DNA from: Kribbella soli | GTDB lineage: Bacteria > Actinomycetota > Actinomycetes > Propionibacteriales > Kribbellaceae | NCBI RefSeq assembly: GCF_004331345.1 | Contig: NZ_SJJZ01000002.1 | Location: 1,797,370 to 1,861,369 of the forward strand | Direction: 5' to 3' | Length of the DNA stretch: 64,000 nt | Shown here: positions 36,549 to 44,519 of the stretch, piece by piece | Position numbering within the stretch: the stretch's first letter is position 1 | Layout of the letters: every line of letters starts with the position of its first letter | Made by a program: the position numbers and the translations under genes | The notes under the pieces: model-generated | Databases searched by the model: none | What the model was told of the DNA's origin: nothing | Seen by the model: only the letters and a program-made list of their open reading frames with translations

Positions 36549-37933
36549 TGTACGCCGGTGACTTGCACGACATCCCCCTCTTCGCCGGGTTGACCGATGC
36601 GCAACTCGACGAGCTGATCGACGGCAGCACCGAAGTACTGATCGAGCGCGGCGTCGACCTGTTCCACGAGGGCGAACCCGCCGACTTCTGGTGGGTGCTC
36701 GTCGACGGCGCGATCTCGCTGCACCGCAAGATCGGCCGCGAGGACACCGTGCTGGGCAAGATGGACGTCCCGGGCCGCTGGGCCGGCGGGTTCCGCGCAT
36801 GGGACGAGCACGGCCTGTACCTCGCCAGCGGTCGTGGCCTCGCCGAAGGACGGGTCCTTCGGGTGCCGGCCGACGTACTGCGGGAGCGGATCGACGACTG
36901 GTTCCCGCTCGCCGGGCATCTGATCAAGGGCGTGTACGGGACGGCGCGGGCGATCGAGTCGACCGCCCGGCAGCGCGAGTCGCTGATCACACTCGGCACG
37001 TTGGCGGCCGGGCTGGCGCACGAGATCAACAACCCCGCCGCGGCCGCGGCACGCTCGGTCAGCGCACTCGACACCGCGTGCGTCACGCTGCTGTCGGCGC
37101 TGCGCGGACTCGCGGAAGGCGACGCGACGGCCGCGCAGTTCAGTGCGCTCGACGAGCTGCGGCTCGAGCTCGGCTCGGGTACGGCGGTGCCGGATCCGGT
37201 GGATCTCGCCGATCACGAGAACACCATCGCGGACTGGCTCGACGACCGCGGCGTCGACCGGTCGTGGTTCATCGCGCCGCCACTCGCCGCGGCCGGCGCG
37301 AGCGTGGACTGGTGCGAGCGTGCGGCCGACGTACTCGGCGATGCGCTGGAAGCCGGCCTCGAATGGGTGGCCAGCACGTTGTCGGTCGCGACGCTGCTCA
37401 GCGAGGTGAAGGAGTCGACGCGGCGGATCACCGAACTGGTCGCCGCGGTCCGCTCGTACTCGCAGATGGACCGCGGCTCGATCCAGACGATCGACGTCAC
37501 TGAGGGCATCGAGAGCACACTCGTGATGCTCGGGCACAAGCTCCGCGACGGCGTCGAGGTGGTTCGCGCGTACGACGCCGCCGTACCCCGGATCGATGCG
37601 TACGCCGGCGAACTCAACCAGGTGTGGACGAACCTGATCGACAACGCGGTCGACGCGATGGAAGGCGTCGGCACGCTGCGGATCACGACCCGCACCGACG
37701 GCGACCGGATCGTGGTCGAGTTCACCGACACCGGTCCCGGGATGCCGTCGGCGGTCGCGGCCCGCGCGTTCGAGCCGTTCTACACGACCAAGGACGTCGG
37801 CAAGGGCACCGGCCTGGGCCTCGACATCGCGCAACGGATCGTCGCCGAACACCACGGCGGCACGATCGCCATCACGTCACGGCCGGGCGAGACCACCGTA
37901 AGCGTCCGCCTGCCGCACCAACCACCGGGGTGA
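36548..37933 (+). CDS. Histidine kinase with cyclic-nucleotide-binding-like domain
   Basis: This 461-residue soluble kinase has an N-terminal cNMP-binding-like domain (about 8-115), a dimerisation helix with His158 (AAGLAHEINNPAAAAA) and a catalytic ATPase domain with N box (LIDNAVDAM), G1 (DTGPGMP), F (FEPFYTTKDVG) and G2 (GTGLGLDIA). No membrane helix is seen, so it senses a cytoplasmic signal. ATG 36548 overlaps the stop of the receiver/flavoprotein gene, its obvious partner. The open frame upstream of this ATG is a shadow of that gene. The natural ligand of the cNMP-like domain is unclear because the phosphate-binding cassette is not well conserved. Confidence 0.9.
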   Translation: MYAGDLHDIPLFAGLTDAQLDELIDGSTEVLIERGVDLFHEGEPADFWWVLVDGAISLHRKIGREDTVLGKMDVPGRWAGGFRAWDEHGLYLASGRGLAEGRVLRVPADVLRERIDDWFPLAGHLIKGVYGTARAIESTARQRESLITLGTLAAGLAHEINNPAAAAARSVSALDTACVTLLSALRGLAEGDATAAQFSALDELRLELGSGTAVPDPVDLADHENTIADWLDDRGVDRSWFIAPPLAAAGASVDWCERAADVLGDALEAGLEWVASTLSVATLLSEVKESTRRITELVAAVRSYSQMDRGSIQTIDVTEGIESTLVMLGHKLRDGVEVVRAYDAAVPRIDAYAGELNQVWTNLIDNAVDAMEGVGTLRITTRTDGDRIVVEFTDTGPGMPSAVAARAFEPFYTTKDVGKGTGLGLDIAQRIVAEHHGGTIAITSRPGETTVSVRLPHQPPG

Positions 37934-37940
37934 CTGGGTA

Positions 37941-38011
37941 CCGCCACGCCGGCAGAACCCCACAATCAGCCGGTTTCAAGCACCAATTGACGGGTTCTGC
38001 CTGCGTGGCGG
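37941..38011. terminator. Bidirectional terminator hairpin between convergent genes
   Basis: Two 20-base arms (37941-37960 and 37992-38011) pair with one mismatch around a 31-base loop. The hairpin fills the gap between the histidine kinase stop (37933) and the convergent stop at 38013. There is no T-run, as is common in actinobacteria. Confidence 0.8.
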
Positions 38012-38012
38012 A

Positions 38013-38597
38013 TCAGGTGTCGTGTTCGAGGATGAGGACTCGGGGCACCTTCAGGAGCTTGCGTGCCTTGGTGGTCCAGTCGGAGCACACGAACGATGCC
38101 GCGGTCTCCGGCCAGGCGACCACCACGACCTCTTGGCTCTTGGTGGTCTTCACCATCTGCATCAGCGCCAGCAGCACCTCGCCGTGCGTGATGGAGACGT
38201 GCACCGGGTAGCCGCTCGCCGCCCGAAGCTGCCGGGAGCTATGCTCGATCACCGATGCGAGATCGACGGCCGGGTCGGCGAGGGTCGCCGTCGGTGGTCC
38301 GCCCTGGGTTCCACGCTGTGTTCGACTCTGTGCCCGGTCGACCGTTGCCGGCGGTCTGATGCGCGCCGACGCCACCGTCGCCGAGCCGACCACGGACGCC
38401 GAGCCGGTCAGACCGGCCACATCCGCGAACGTCGACCCCAGCAACGCCATCGGACCGCCGAACCCGCTCTCCGGATGACTGGAGACCAGCACGTGGTAGT
38501 CCACGGTGTCCTCGCGCCTTGCATGCAGGGCGGCAACGCGGCGCGCGTCGCCCTCGCTCATCTCCCGCTCGATGAGCACCACCACGTCGTACGTCAT
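38013..38597 (-). CDS. Conserved hypothetical protein
   Basis: This 194-residue soluble protein starts at ATG 38597 with AAGGGAG upstream. It begins TYDVVVLIEREMSEGDARRV and ends KLLKVPRVLILEHDT, with alternating strands and helices that recall a Rossmann or universal-stress-like fold. No motif is diagnostic. The middle (about 85-125) is rich in Arg, Thr and Gly and probably disordered. The neighbours (kinase pair on one side, RING/TerD gene on the other) give no firm link. Confidence 0.7.
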   Translation of the reverse strand: MTYDVVVLIEREMSEGDARRVAALHARREDTVDYHVLVSSHPESGFGGPMALLGSTFADVAGLTGSASVVGSATVASARIRPPATVDRAQSRTQRGTQGGPPTATLADPAVDLASVIEHSSRQLRAASGYPVHVSITHGEVLLALMQMVKTTKSQEVVVVAWPETAASFVCSDWTTKARKLLKVPRVLILEHDT

Positions 38598-38704
38598 TCG
38601 TGGCTCCCTTCGCGTCAATTCCGTTGTACTCCTGCCGGGGACCGGTCCAAAGCACCGGCCCCACGTCCGTCACGGAATTGTCAATTTCTTCTCAGGCTCC
38701 TGCC

Positions 38705-38825
38705 AGGGAGTGTCGGATGGTTCCACGCCGTAGCGAGGAGGTGCTCGGTGCGGTGGCTCGGCGTGCGGGGGCGAGGTGCCGTACCGAGTGCCCCGCAGTA
38801 GGCGTGGAACCATCCGACACTCCCT
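38705..38825. repeat. Long imperfect hairpin with perfect 25-bp outer arms
   Basis: The arms 38705-38729 and 38801-38825 are perfect reverse complements. Inside them a second stem of about 14 pairs (with G-U pairs) can form between GGTGCTCGGTGCGG and CCGTACCGAGTGCC. The structure begins 19 bases after the stop of the RING gene, a terminator position, but it is much longer than usual. A MITE-like insertion is possible; I see no target duplication. Confidence 0.85.
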
Positions 38826-38844
38826 CGACACGCCCGAGCGCAGG

Positions 38845-41427
38845 TCATGGAGCGGGAGTCGTTGCCCCGAGGCTCGCCCTAGCGCGCGTGTCGGGCGCCA
38901 GGCCCGACAGCAGGTACGGCGCGTCGATCAGCGACAGGCTCGCGCCGTCGAGGAGACGCGGATGCAGCGCGTACACTTCGGCGCCCGCGCGCGGCGCGAC
39001 GTCGCCGGTCAGAACCGCGACGAAATCGGCGCGTTTCGCCGCGTCCTCGTCCCAGCTCCGGTCCGGCTCCAGTCGCGCGACGACCCGCCGCGCGAACGTT
39101 GCCGGCTCCTCGGACGCGTCACGGACGTAGCCGACAACCGACCCGTCGGCACACCGCACCGCGATCTCGTCGGCCCGGGCCGCGGCGTGCCAGCAGCAGA
39201 TCTCCCACAGGCTCACCCGGTCGCCCGACCCGTGCACCTCTTCCAGCGTCGCCGCCATCAACCCGAGATGACCGCCGTACCTCGCGATGTTGTGACCGTA
39301 TCCGGCTGCGCCGAGGTTCACGTCGTACCAGCGCAGTTCCTTGGTCCGCAGGTCGACGCCGAACGGCATCAGGATCTTCGCCGCCCCGGCCAGGTCGAAG
39401 CGGTCCTCGACCGCTGCCGGATCGAACAGCCCGCTCGGTTGCCGCAGCACGCCCACGAAACCGCGCTCCAACTCGTCGAACGGTACGTCGTTGTAGCTGA
39501 ACACCACCGGCAGCAGATAGCGACCGCCGACGCGGCGCACCGCGCGCAGATCGATGTCCACGAACTCCGTCGATCCGTCGGGACCCGGCGCCGACGTCAG
39601 ATCGCCGGAATGCACCAACGCGTCCTGGTCGAACCGCAGCCGGGTGTAGTCGCACAGGCCGACGAAGGCCCACTCCTCGTCGAACACCGCCACCGACAGG
39701 TCGAGATCGATCCGCCGCCCCCGCGGCTCGACCCAGTGCAGGAACAACCGCAGCAGCTCGTCCTGCGGGATCGGCACCGCACTCCCCCGCGTCATCCGCA
39801 GCAGACTCGACGACGCGTTCCGCTCCGAGCCGGGCGCGGCCATCCGGGACAGCTCCTCGTCCAGGAACACCCGCCGCCAGCGCGGCAATCCCGTTGCCCG
39901 GCGCAACATTTCCCCGGTCAGTACGCCGGACAGCTCGACGGCGAGCGCGGCAGGCAACGGCTCCCGGTCGTCGACCGACGTCCAGATCCGGGCGGTCCCA
40001 CCGCGCGGGAAGAACAGCCGCAGATCGCCGGGCGGCGTCCGGACCTGTCCCAGGGCTGCCGTGATGACCGCCGGAGAGACGTCCGACACCGCGGTCGTCA
40101 CGGCGTCGACGAGCTCCGCGTGCTGCTCCGGCGGAAGCGCACGCGCCAGCTGTACAAGGCGGCGTACCAACTCGCCGGGACGCTGCCGCAGCAGGTCGAG
40201 CGCCTGCTCCGGCCGCTCTTGCGTGAAGGCGCCCTCGACGCGCGAACTGAACGTGCTCATCACGAGCCGCCCGTCCTCCAGCCGCACCAGCGGATGCCGC
40301 GAAGCCTCGCCCGCCACCGCCCGTCCGGCCGGCGTCCCGAGATCCAGATCCGTACGGCGGAGGACGGCGAACGCCAGCGCGGCGACCGGGAAGCGGGCGG
40401 CGAACTCGAACGGATGCAGGTTCTCCCCGATCCGTTTCCAGGCCCGCTCGTGGCGCAGCATGTCCTCCACCACCGTCTCGACCGGCAGCCGGTCGAGACG
40501 CTCCAGCACGAGCCGTCGAGTTGCCCGCGGCAACGACTTCCGCCGAGCGGGCGGTGTCCGCAGCCCGGGGTCGGCGTCCATCAAGGCATAGACCAGCCGC
40601 AGTACGTCGGTGGCGGTGTCGGCGCGATCGATCAGCTCGGGATCGTCGGCCAGGAAATGCGCGATGACCAGCGCACGGGTCTCCCGGACCGGAATGTCAT
40701 CGGGGACCCAGGCGGAACTGGCGCCGTCGAGCAGCACCTGCAGGTCCGCGCGGTCCGCAGCGGACAAGGGTGCGCGCCGCGCCAGCAGGGCCCCGACGGT
40801 CTGGCGGACCGAGTCGGCCGTGGCCAGCGAGAGCAGCCGGAGGCGATCCGAACGGACATGCGCCTGCGGCTCTTCGGCCGGCGACGGCTTGAGGAACGGA
40901 TCCTTCGGGTCGATGCGCCGCAGACACAGTGGGCAGGCGCTGAGGTCGGTGCCGTCCCAGCACGTGCGGCAGACCAGGTGCGCGCACGGGGAGACCGCGT
41001 GCACGGAGGTCGTGTCGCCGCAGAGCACGCACGGTTGCTCCGACTCCTGCAACAGTCGGGCGAAGACCCGGTTCACGTAGAAGGTCTCGGTGTTGCCCGG
41101 CACGCTCTCCGGGAAGCCGCGGAACAGCGGCGTGTGCTTGGCGTCGAACCCGGACTCGGCGTCGAGCAGATCCAGCAGCGCACTGCCGAAACCGGCCAGC
41201 GCAGGCGCCGACAGCGAGGCGCAGTGCCGGTAGAGACCGACCGAGAGCAGGAGACCGCGCTGGATCAGGTCTGCCTGGAGCGCGGACAGGCCCGCCTGGA
41301 TCGTGAGCGGTCGGCGCAGCCACTGCCAGGCGGAGCGCCGTACCGGTGGAGTCAGGGCGGGGGCGTCGACGAGCCGGCGGCGGCGCAGCAGGACAGCAGC
41401 TTGCGGATCCGCTGGTTGGTCGGGCAT
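38845..41427 (-). CDS. RING-finger protein with C-terminal TerD-like domain
   Basis: The 860-residue protein has a textbook C3HC4 RING finger: Cys133, Cys136, Cys148, His150, Cys153, Cys156, Cys165 and Cys168, spaced CxxC-x11-CxHxxCxxC-x8-CxxC. The middle (about 190-560) is helical. The C-terminal part resembles TerD stress proteins (DLDLSVAVFDEEW, VHSGDLTSA, DIDLRAV, VVFSYND, FVGVL). I recall an NCBI family named after MXAN_6230/SCO0854 with this layout; this is from memory. ATG 41427 has GGGGAG 6 bases upstream. RING domains are rare in bacteria and suggest a binding or ligase-like role, not proven. The peptide gene at 41892-41999 lies upstream on the same strand. Confidence 0.85.
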   Translation of the reverse strand: MPDQPADPQAAVLLRRRRLVDAPALTPPVRRSAWQWLRRPLTIQAGLSALQADLIQRGLLLSVGLYRHCASLSAPALAGFGSALLDLLDAESGFDAKHTPLFRGFPESVPGNTETFYVNRVFARLLQESEQPCVLCGDTTSVHAVSPCAHLVCRTCWDGTDLSACPLCLRRIDPKDPFLKPSPAEEPQAHVRSDRLRLLSLATADSVRQTVGALLARRAPLSAADRADLQVLLDGASSAWVPDDIPVRETRALVIAHFLADDPELIDRADTATDVLRLVYALMDADPGLRTPPARRKSLPRATRRLVLERLDRLPVETVVEDMLRHERAWKRIGENLHPFEFAARFPVAALAFAVLRRTDLDLGTPAGRAVAGEASRHPLVRLEDGRLVMSTFSSRVEGAFTQERPEQALDLLRQRPGELVRRLVQLARALPPEQHAELVDAVTTAVSDVSPAVITAALGQVRTPPGDLRLFFPRGGTARIWTSVDDREPLPAALAVELSGVLTGEMLRRATGLPRWRRVFLDEELSRMAAPGSERNASSSLLRMTRGSAVPIPQDELLRLFLHWVEPRGRRIDLDLSVAVFDEEWAFVGLCDYTRLRFDQDALVHSGDLTSAPGPDGSTEFVDIDLRAVRRVGGRYLLPVVFSYNDVPFDELERGFVGVLRQPSGLFDPAAVEDRFDLAGAAKILMPFGVDLRTKELRWYDVNLGAAGYGHNIARYGGHLGLMAATLEEVHGSGDRVSLWEICCWHAAARADEIAVRCADGSVVGYVRDASEEPATFARRVVARLEPDRSWDEDAAKRADFVAVLTGDVAPRAGAEVYALHPRLLDGASLSLIDAPYLLSGLAPDTRARASLGATTPAP

Positions 41428-41891
41428 GCCGTCTCCCCACTGACGTCCTAAGAGGGCGCCAGGGGCGGAGAGCGGACGCGCTACTTGGCCTGGTGAAGGA
41501 GAAGGAAGCACGTCCAGGAGCCGCCCCTGGCACTGAGAACGCTACCGGGCGCCACCGACAGTTTCGGAGCCCGCCGCAGCCCGCGCAGAGGGGGCACAAA
41601 GGAGAGCTCCGGTAGCAGGGTCGGGGCCGCCCCGCCCAGACCCCGCTACCGGAGATCTCCAGAGTAGAACGTTCACCCAAATCGCGCGCCACCGGGTCCC
41701 CGATTCGTTGCCGAACTGGCACTGATGGGCCGCGCCGCCGCCGGTGGGGTCACCCTCGGCAGGCACTACGCCACGGATAGTAATTGGCATAGTCCGTGGA
41801 TAATCCCGGTACGGTAAATTGCCGGGCTCCCGCGTTTAAGCGGTGAACAATTTCTCTGGAATGTAAGAAATAGGTAAAGAAATACCGGCGA
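41428..41891. promoter_or_regulatory. Structured leader region between peptide gene and RING gene
   Basis: No gene is seen in these 464 bases. Two inverted repeats are clear: GCCAGGGGCGG at 41458-41468 with its complement at 41521-41531, and CTCCGGTAGC at 41607-41616 with its complement at 41645-41654, the latter extending outward to 41601/41660 and inward past one bulge. A smaller repeat (CCACGGA/TCCGTGG) lies at 41771-41799. The part from about 41780 to 41890 is AT-rich for this genome and could hold a promoter. Confidence 0.6.
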
Positions 41892-41999
41892 TCACCAGTC
41901 GTTGCCGCCACCGGTGAACCAGTCATTGCCACCGGTGAACCAGTCGTTGCCGCCGAGGCGGTCGGTGCCGGTACGGACGGGAAGCGCTGAGATCTGCAT
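41892..41999 (-). CDS. 35-residue repeat peptide (GGNDW repeats), candidate RiPP-like precursor
   Basis: The frame from ATG 41999 to TGA 41892 encodes a leader-like MQISALPVRTGTDRL followed by three GGNDW units, the first two extended to GGNDWFTG. GAAGGG lies 9 bases before the ATG. The repeat is conserved at protein level while one Asn codon differs (AAC/AAT), which suggests selection on the peptide. The last residue is Trp. A short leader plus a repeated aromatic core is typical of ribosomally made, modified peptides, but no maturase gene lies in the window. It is 464 bases upstream of the RING/TerD-like gene on the same strand and divergent from the diguanylate cyclase gene. Function unknown. 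Confidence 0.55.
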   Translation of the reverse strand: MQISALPVRTGTDRLGGNDWFTGGNDWFTGGGNDW

Positions 42000-42123
42000 G
42001 TTTTTCGACCCTTCTTGGTGCTGACCAACTGGTGGAATGGCCCGGGCATCCGGGTGACCTGACGTGAACAGGTCGTTACTATGAACGCATAACCGCTCAG
42101 ATCGACCGCATGTGAGGCTGACG

Positions 42124-43452
42124 ATGATTCTGATCGGTCGGAGCAGCTGGGTGCTACCTCGGCAATGGAAGCTCTGGTCGTTGCCGAGAACCGCGTTGGC
42201 TTATGTGGTCGCGATTGATTTGATTGCGGTGACGATTACCACACTCGCGGTCCGGAGCACGCTGAGCGGCCCGAATTCCGGGGTCCGGCATTCGGAGTGG
42301 GTGGCGTTCGCCGTCCTGGCCGTGGCCTCGACCCTGCACCTGGAGTTTGCCCGCGGAATCGAGCGCCGACGCGAGCTGGCGGCCAACACTTCGCCGCACA
42401 CCAACCTGAAGTGCCTGTGGATCTTCGCGGCCCTGCTGCTGCTCCCCCTGTCGTTGGTCGTGCCGCTGGTCGTGCTGGCCTACACCTACTCCTGGTTCCG
42501 CGTGTACGGGCGGACCGTCGCGCACCGCAAAGTCTTCTCCACCGCGACGTACGTCCTGGCCAGCGCCGCAGCAGCCGCCGTGCTGCGTGCAGGCGGTCTG
42601 CTGGACGCTCCGCGCGTACCTACCGGTTTCTGGACGCTGCTGGTGGTTCTGGCCGCGGCCGCGACCTGGTGGCTGGTGAACTACGCACTGGTGATCGGAG
42701 CGATCCTGCTCTCCACTCCGGACGCCACGGCGCGTGACGCGCTCGGTGAGCTGTCCGACCAGATAGTCGTGTGCGCCGGCCTCGGTCTGGGCGTAGCGAT
42801 CGCTGCGGTGCAGACGTCGTACCCCTGGGTCGTTCCGGTGCTCATGGTGACGGTGCTGGCGCTGCACAGGGACCTGCTGCTCCCGCAGTACCAGCGGGCC
42901 GCCGGCATCGACTCCACGACCGGTCTGGCCACTTCGTCGTACTGGGCGAGCGCCGTGCCCGCAGAGCTCGCTCGTGCGGACACACTGCGCAGCACGGTCG
43001 GTCTGCTGATGCTGGACCTGGACAAGTTCAAGGAGATCAACGACACCTACGGTCACCCGGCTGGTGACGAGGCGCTGCGTTCTGCCGGTGAGGCGATCCG
43101 TGCGGAGGTCCGGAACGGCGATCTGGTCGCGCGGGTCGGTGGAGACGAGCTGGCGGTGCTGCTGCCGGGTGCGTTCGAGTCCGAGGTGCTGGAGATCGCG
43201 GAGCGGATCAGAGAGCGGCTCGTGGCCCTCACGGTCTCGGTCGGTACGACGGACGGGGGTACGGCGACGCTCGACGGCGTACCGGCGTCGTTCGGCGCGG
43301 CCGTGTACCCAGCTGTCGCGAACACGATGGACCAGCTGATCCTGGCCGCCGACGACGCACTGCTGCGGGCCAAGCGGTCCGGGCGGAACCAGATCGTGGT
43401 CGCCCGCCCGAACCACTCCGAGGCGTCGGCCGAGCAGACCGTCAGCGACTGA
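42124..43452 (+). CDS. Membrane diguanylate cyclase (GGDEF)
   Basis: This 442-residue protein has an N-terminal membrane part with about six helices (residues 20-260) and a C-terminal GGDEF domain. The active site reads GGDEL (339-343), a tolerated variant, and an inhibitory I-site RNGD (330-333) lies the required five residues before it, so product inhibition by c-di-GMP is expected. I chose ATG 42124 with GAGG 6 bases upstream; a GTG at 42112 is an alternative. It makes c-di-GMP in response to an unknown membrane signal. Its 3' end overlaps the convergent oxidoreductase gene by 11 bases. Confidence 0.9.
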   Translation: MILIGRSSWVLPRQWKLWSLPRTALAYVVAIDLIAVTITTLAVRSTLSGPNSGVRHSEWVAFAVLAVASTLHLEFARGIERRRELAANTSPHTNLKCLWIFAALLLLPLSLVVPLVVLAYTYSWFRVYGRTVAHRKVFSTATYVLASAAAAAVLRAGGLLDAPRVPTGFWTLLVVLAAAATWWLVNYALVIGAILLSTPDATARDALGELSDQIVVCAGLGLGVAIAAVQTSYPWVVPVLMVTVLALHRDLLLPQYQRAAGIDSTTGLATSSYWASAVPAELARADTLRSTVGLLMLDLDKFKEINDTYGHPAGDEALRSAGEAIRAEVRNGDLVARVGGDELAVLLPGAFESEVLEIAERIRERLVALTVSVGTTDGGTATLDGVPASFGAAVYPAVANTMDQLILAADDALLRAKRSGRNQIVVARPNHSEASAEQTVSD

Positions 43453-44416
43453 CCTCGATCAGCGCCTTGCCGCGCAGCGTGCGGTTCTCGAGCGCCCGGT
43501 GCGCGTCGGCTACGTGGTCGAGGTCGTAGACCTGGTCGATCACCGGCTTGAGATCCCCTGCGGCCGCGCGGGCGATCACGGCGGCGCCGGTGACCGACGT
43601 GGTCGTCGAGTCCGCGCGCAGATCCATGATGCCCTTCACGGTAAGGCCGCGCCGCTCGGCCTCGGCGGCGTCGTACGGCGCGAAGCTGCCGCTCGGGGCT
43701 CCGTGGGCGGAGATCCAGCCGCCGTCCTTGACCACGCTGAACGCGACCGCACCCAGCTCCCCGCCGGCGCCTTCGAACACGATGCCGGGACCTTGGCCGT
43801 TCGTTGCCTCAAGCACCAACTTCTCCCAGCCCGGTTTGCCGTAGTCGATCAGTACGTCGGCGCCCTGGGCCCGGCTGAGTTCGAGCTTCTCCTCGCCGCG
43901 GGCGGCCGCGATGACGTTGGCTCCGGCCTTGTGCGCCAACTGGATCAGCAGTAGGCCCATGCCACCGGCGGATGCAGTGATCAGGACGTCCTGCCCGGCC
44001 ATCGGCGGCGCGAGTTCCTCGAGCATGAGGGCCGTGAAGCCGTCGCCGTACACCGCGACCGCGGTCCGCAGGTCGAGTTCGGGCGGTACTTCGACCAGAT
44101 CGGTGGTGGTCAGGGCAAGCTCCGCATGAGCGCCGAAGGCCACGCCGCGACCGACGACGGTCTTGCCGATCCAGTCCGCCGGTACTCCCGCACCGACCGC
44201 GCGGACCTGTCCGCCGAGGTTGCTACCGGTGACGTACGGCGTCTGCACGTCGAAGAACTCGCCGTGCTGACCCCGGCGGATCGCGGTCTCGACGAAGATC
44301 ACGTCCGCGATGCCGACCTCGACGAGCACCTGCCCGGCGGCGGGCTCGGGAGCCGGGACCTCGCGGGTCTCGATCACGTCCGGACCGCCGAACGCTGTCA
44401 CTACTGCTGCACGCAT
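43442..44416 (-). CDS. Zinc-type alcohol dehydrogenase-like / quinone oxidoreductase
   Basis: This 324-residue MDR-family reductase has the GroES-like N-terminal domain (VVTAFGGPDVIETREVPAPEP) and an NADPH Rossmann domain (VLITASAGGMGLLLIQLAHKAGANVIAAA). The Cys residues that bind structural zinc are absent, as in quinone oxidoreductases. I chose ATG 44416, 9 bases after GGAG; the upstream GTG is too close. It is divergent from the SNF2 helicase gene and has no obvious pathway partner here. Confidence 0.92.
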   Translation of the reverse strand: MRAAVVTAFGGPDVIETREVPAPEPAAGQVLVEVGIADVIFVETAIRRGQHGEFFDVQTPYVTGSNLGGQVRAVGAGVPADWIGKTVVGRGVAFGAHAELALTTTDLVEVPPELDLRTAVAVYGDGFTALMLEELAPPMAGQDVLITASAGGMGLLLIQLAHKAGANVIAAARGEEKLELSRAQGADVLIDYGKPGWEKLVLEATNGQGPGIVFEGAGGELGAVAFSVVKDGGWISAHGAPSGSFAPYDAAEAERRGLTVKGIMDLRADSTTTSVTGAAVIARAAAGDLKPVIDQVYDLDHVADAHRALENRTLRGKALIEVSR

Positions 44417-44519
44417 ATTCACACTCTCCGGTTGTCTACTTGAGCTACCGAGCCTGCAACCTCAACGCTGGTTCAGGTCAAGTCCGGGATTGTCGGTGGC
44501 GCGGCGTACTGTGCGGGGC

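Noticed and set aside
38705..38825. Insertion sequence ends
   Set aside because: Only 71 bases lie between the inverted arms, there is no transposase, and no target duplication is visible.
41750..42049. A 99-residue frame across the GGNDW peptide region
   Set aside because: It is in a different frame on the same strand, has no ribosome site, and its composition (TGSPVAMTGSPVAATTG) is the out-of-frame reading of the repeat. The 35-residue frame explains the repeat better.
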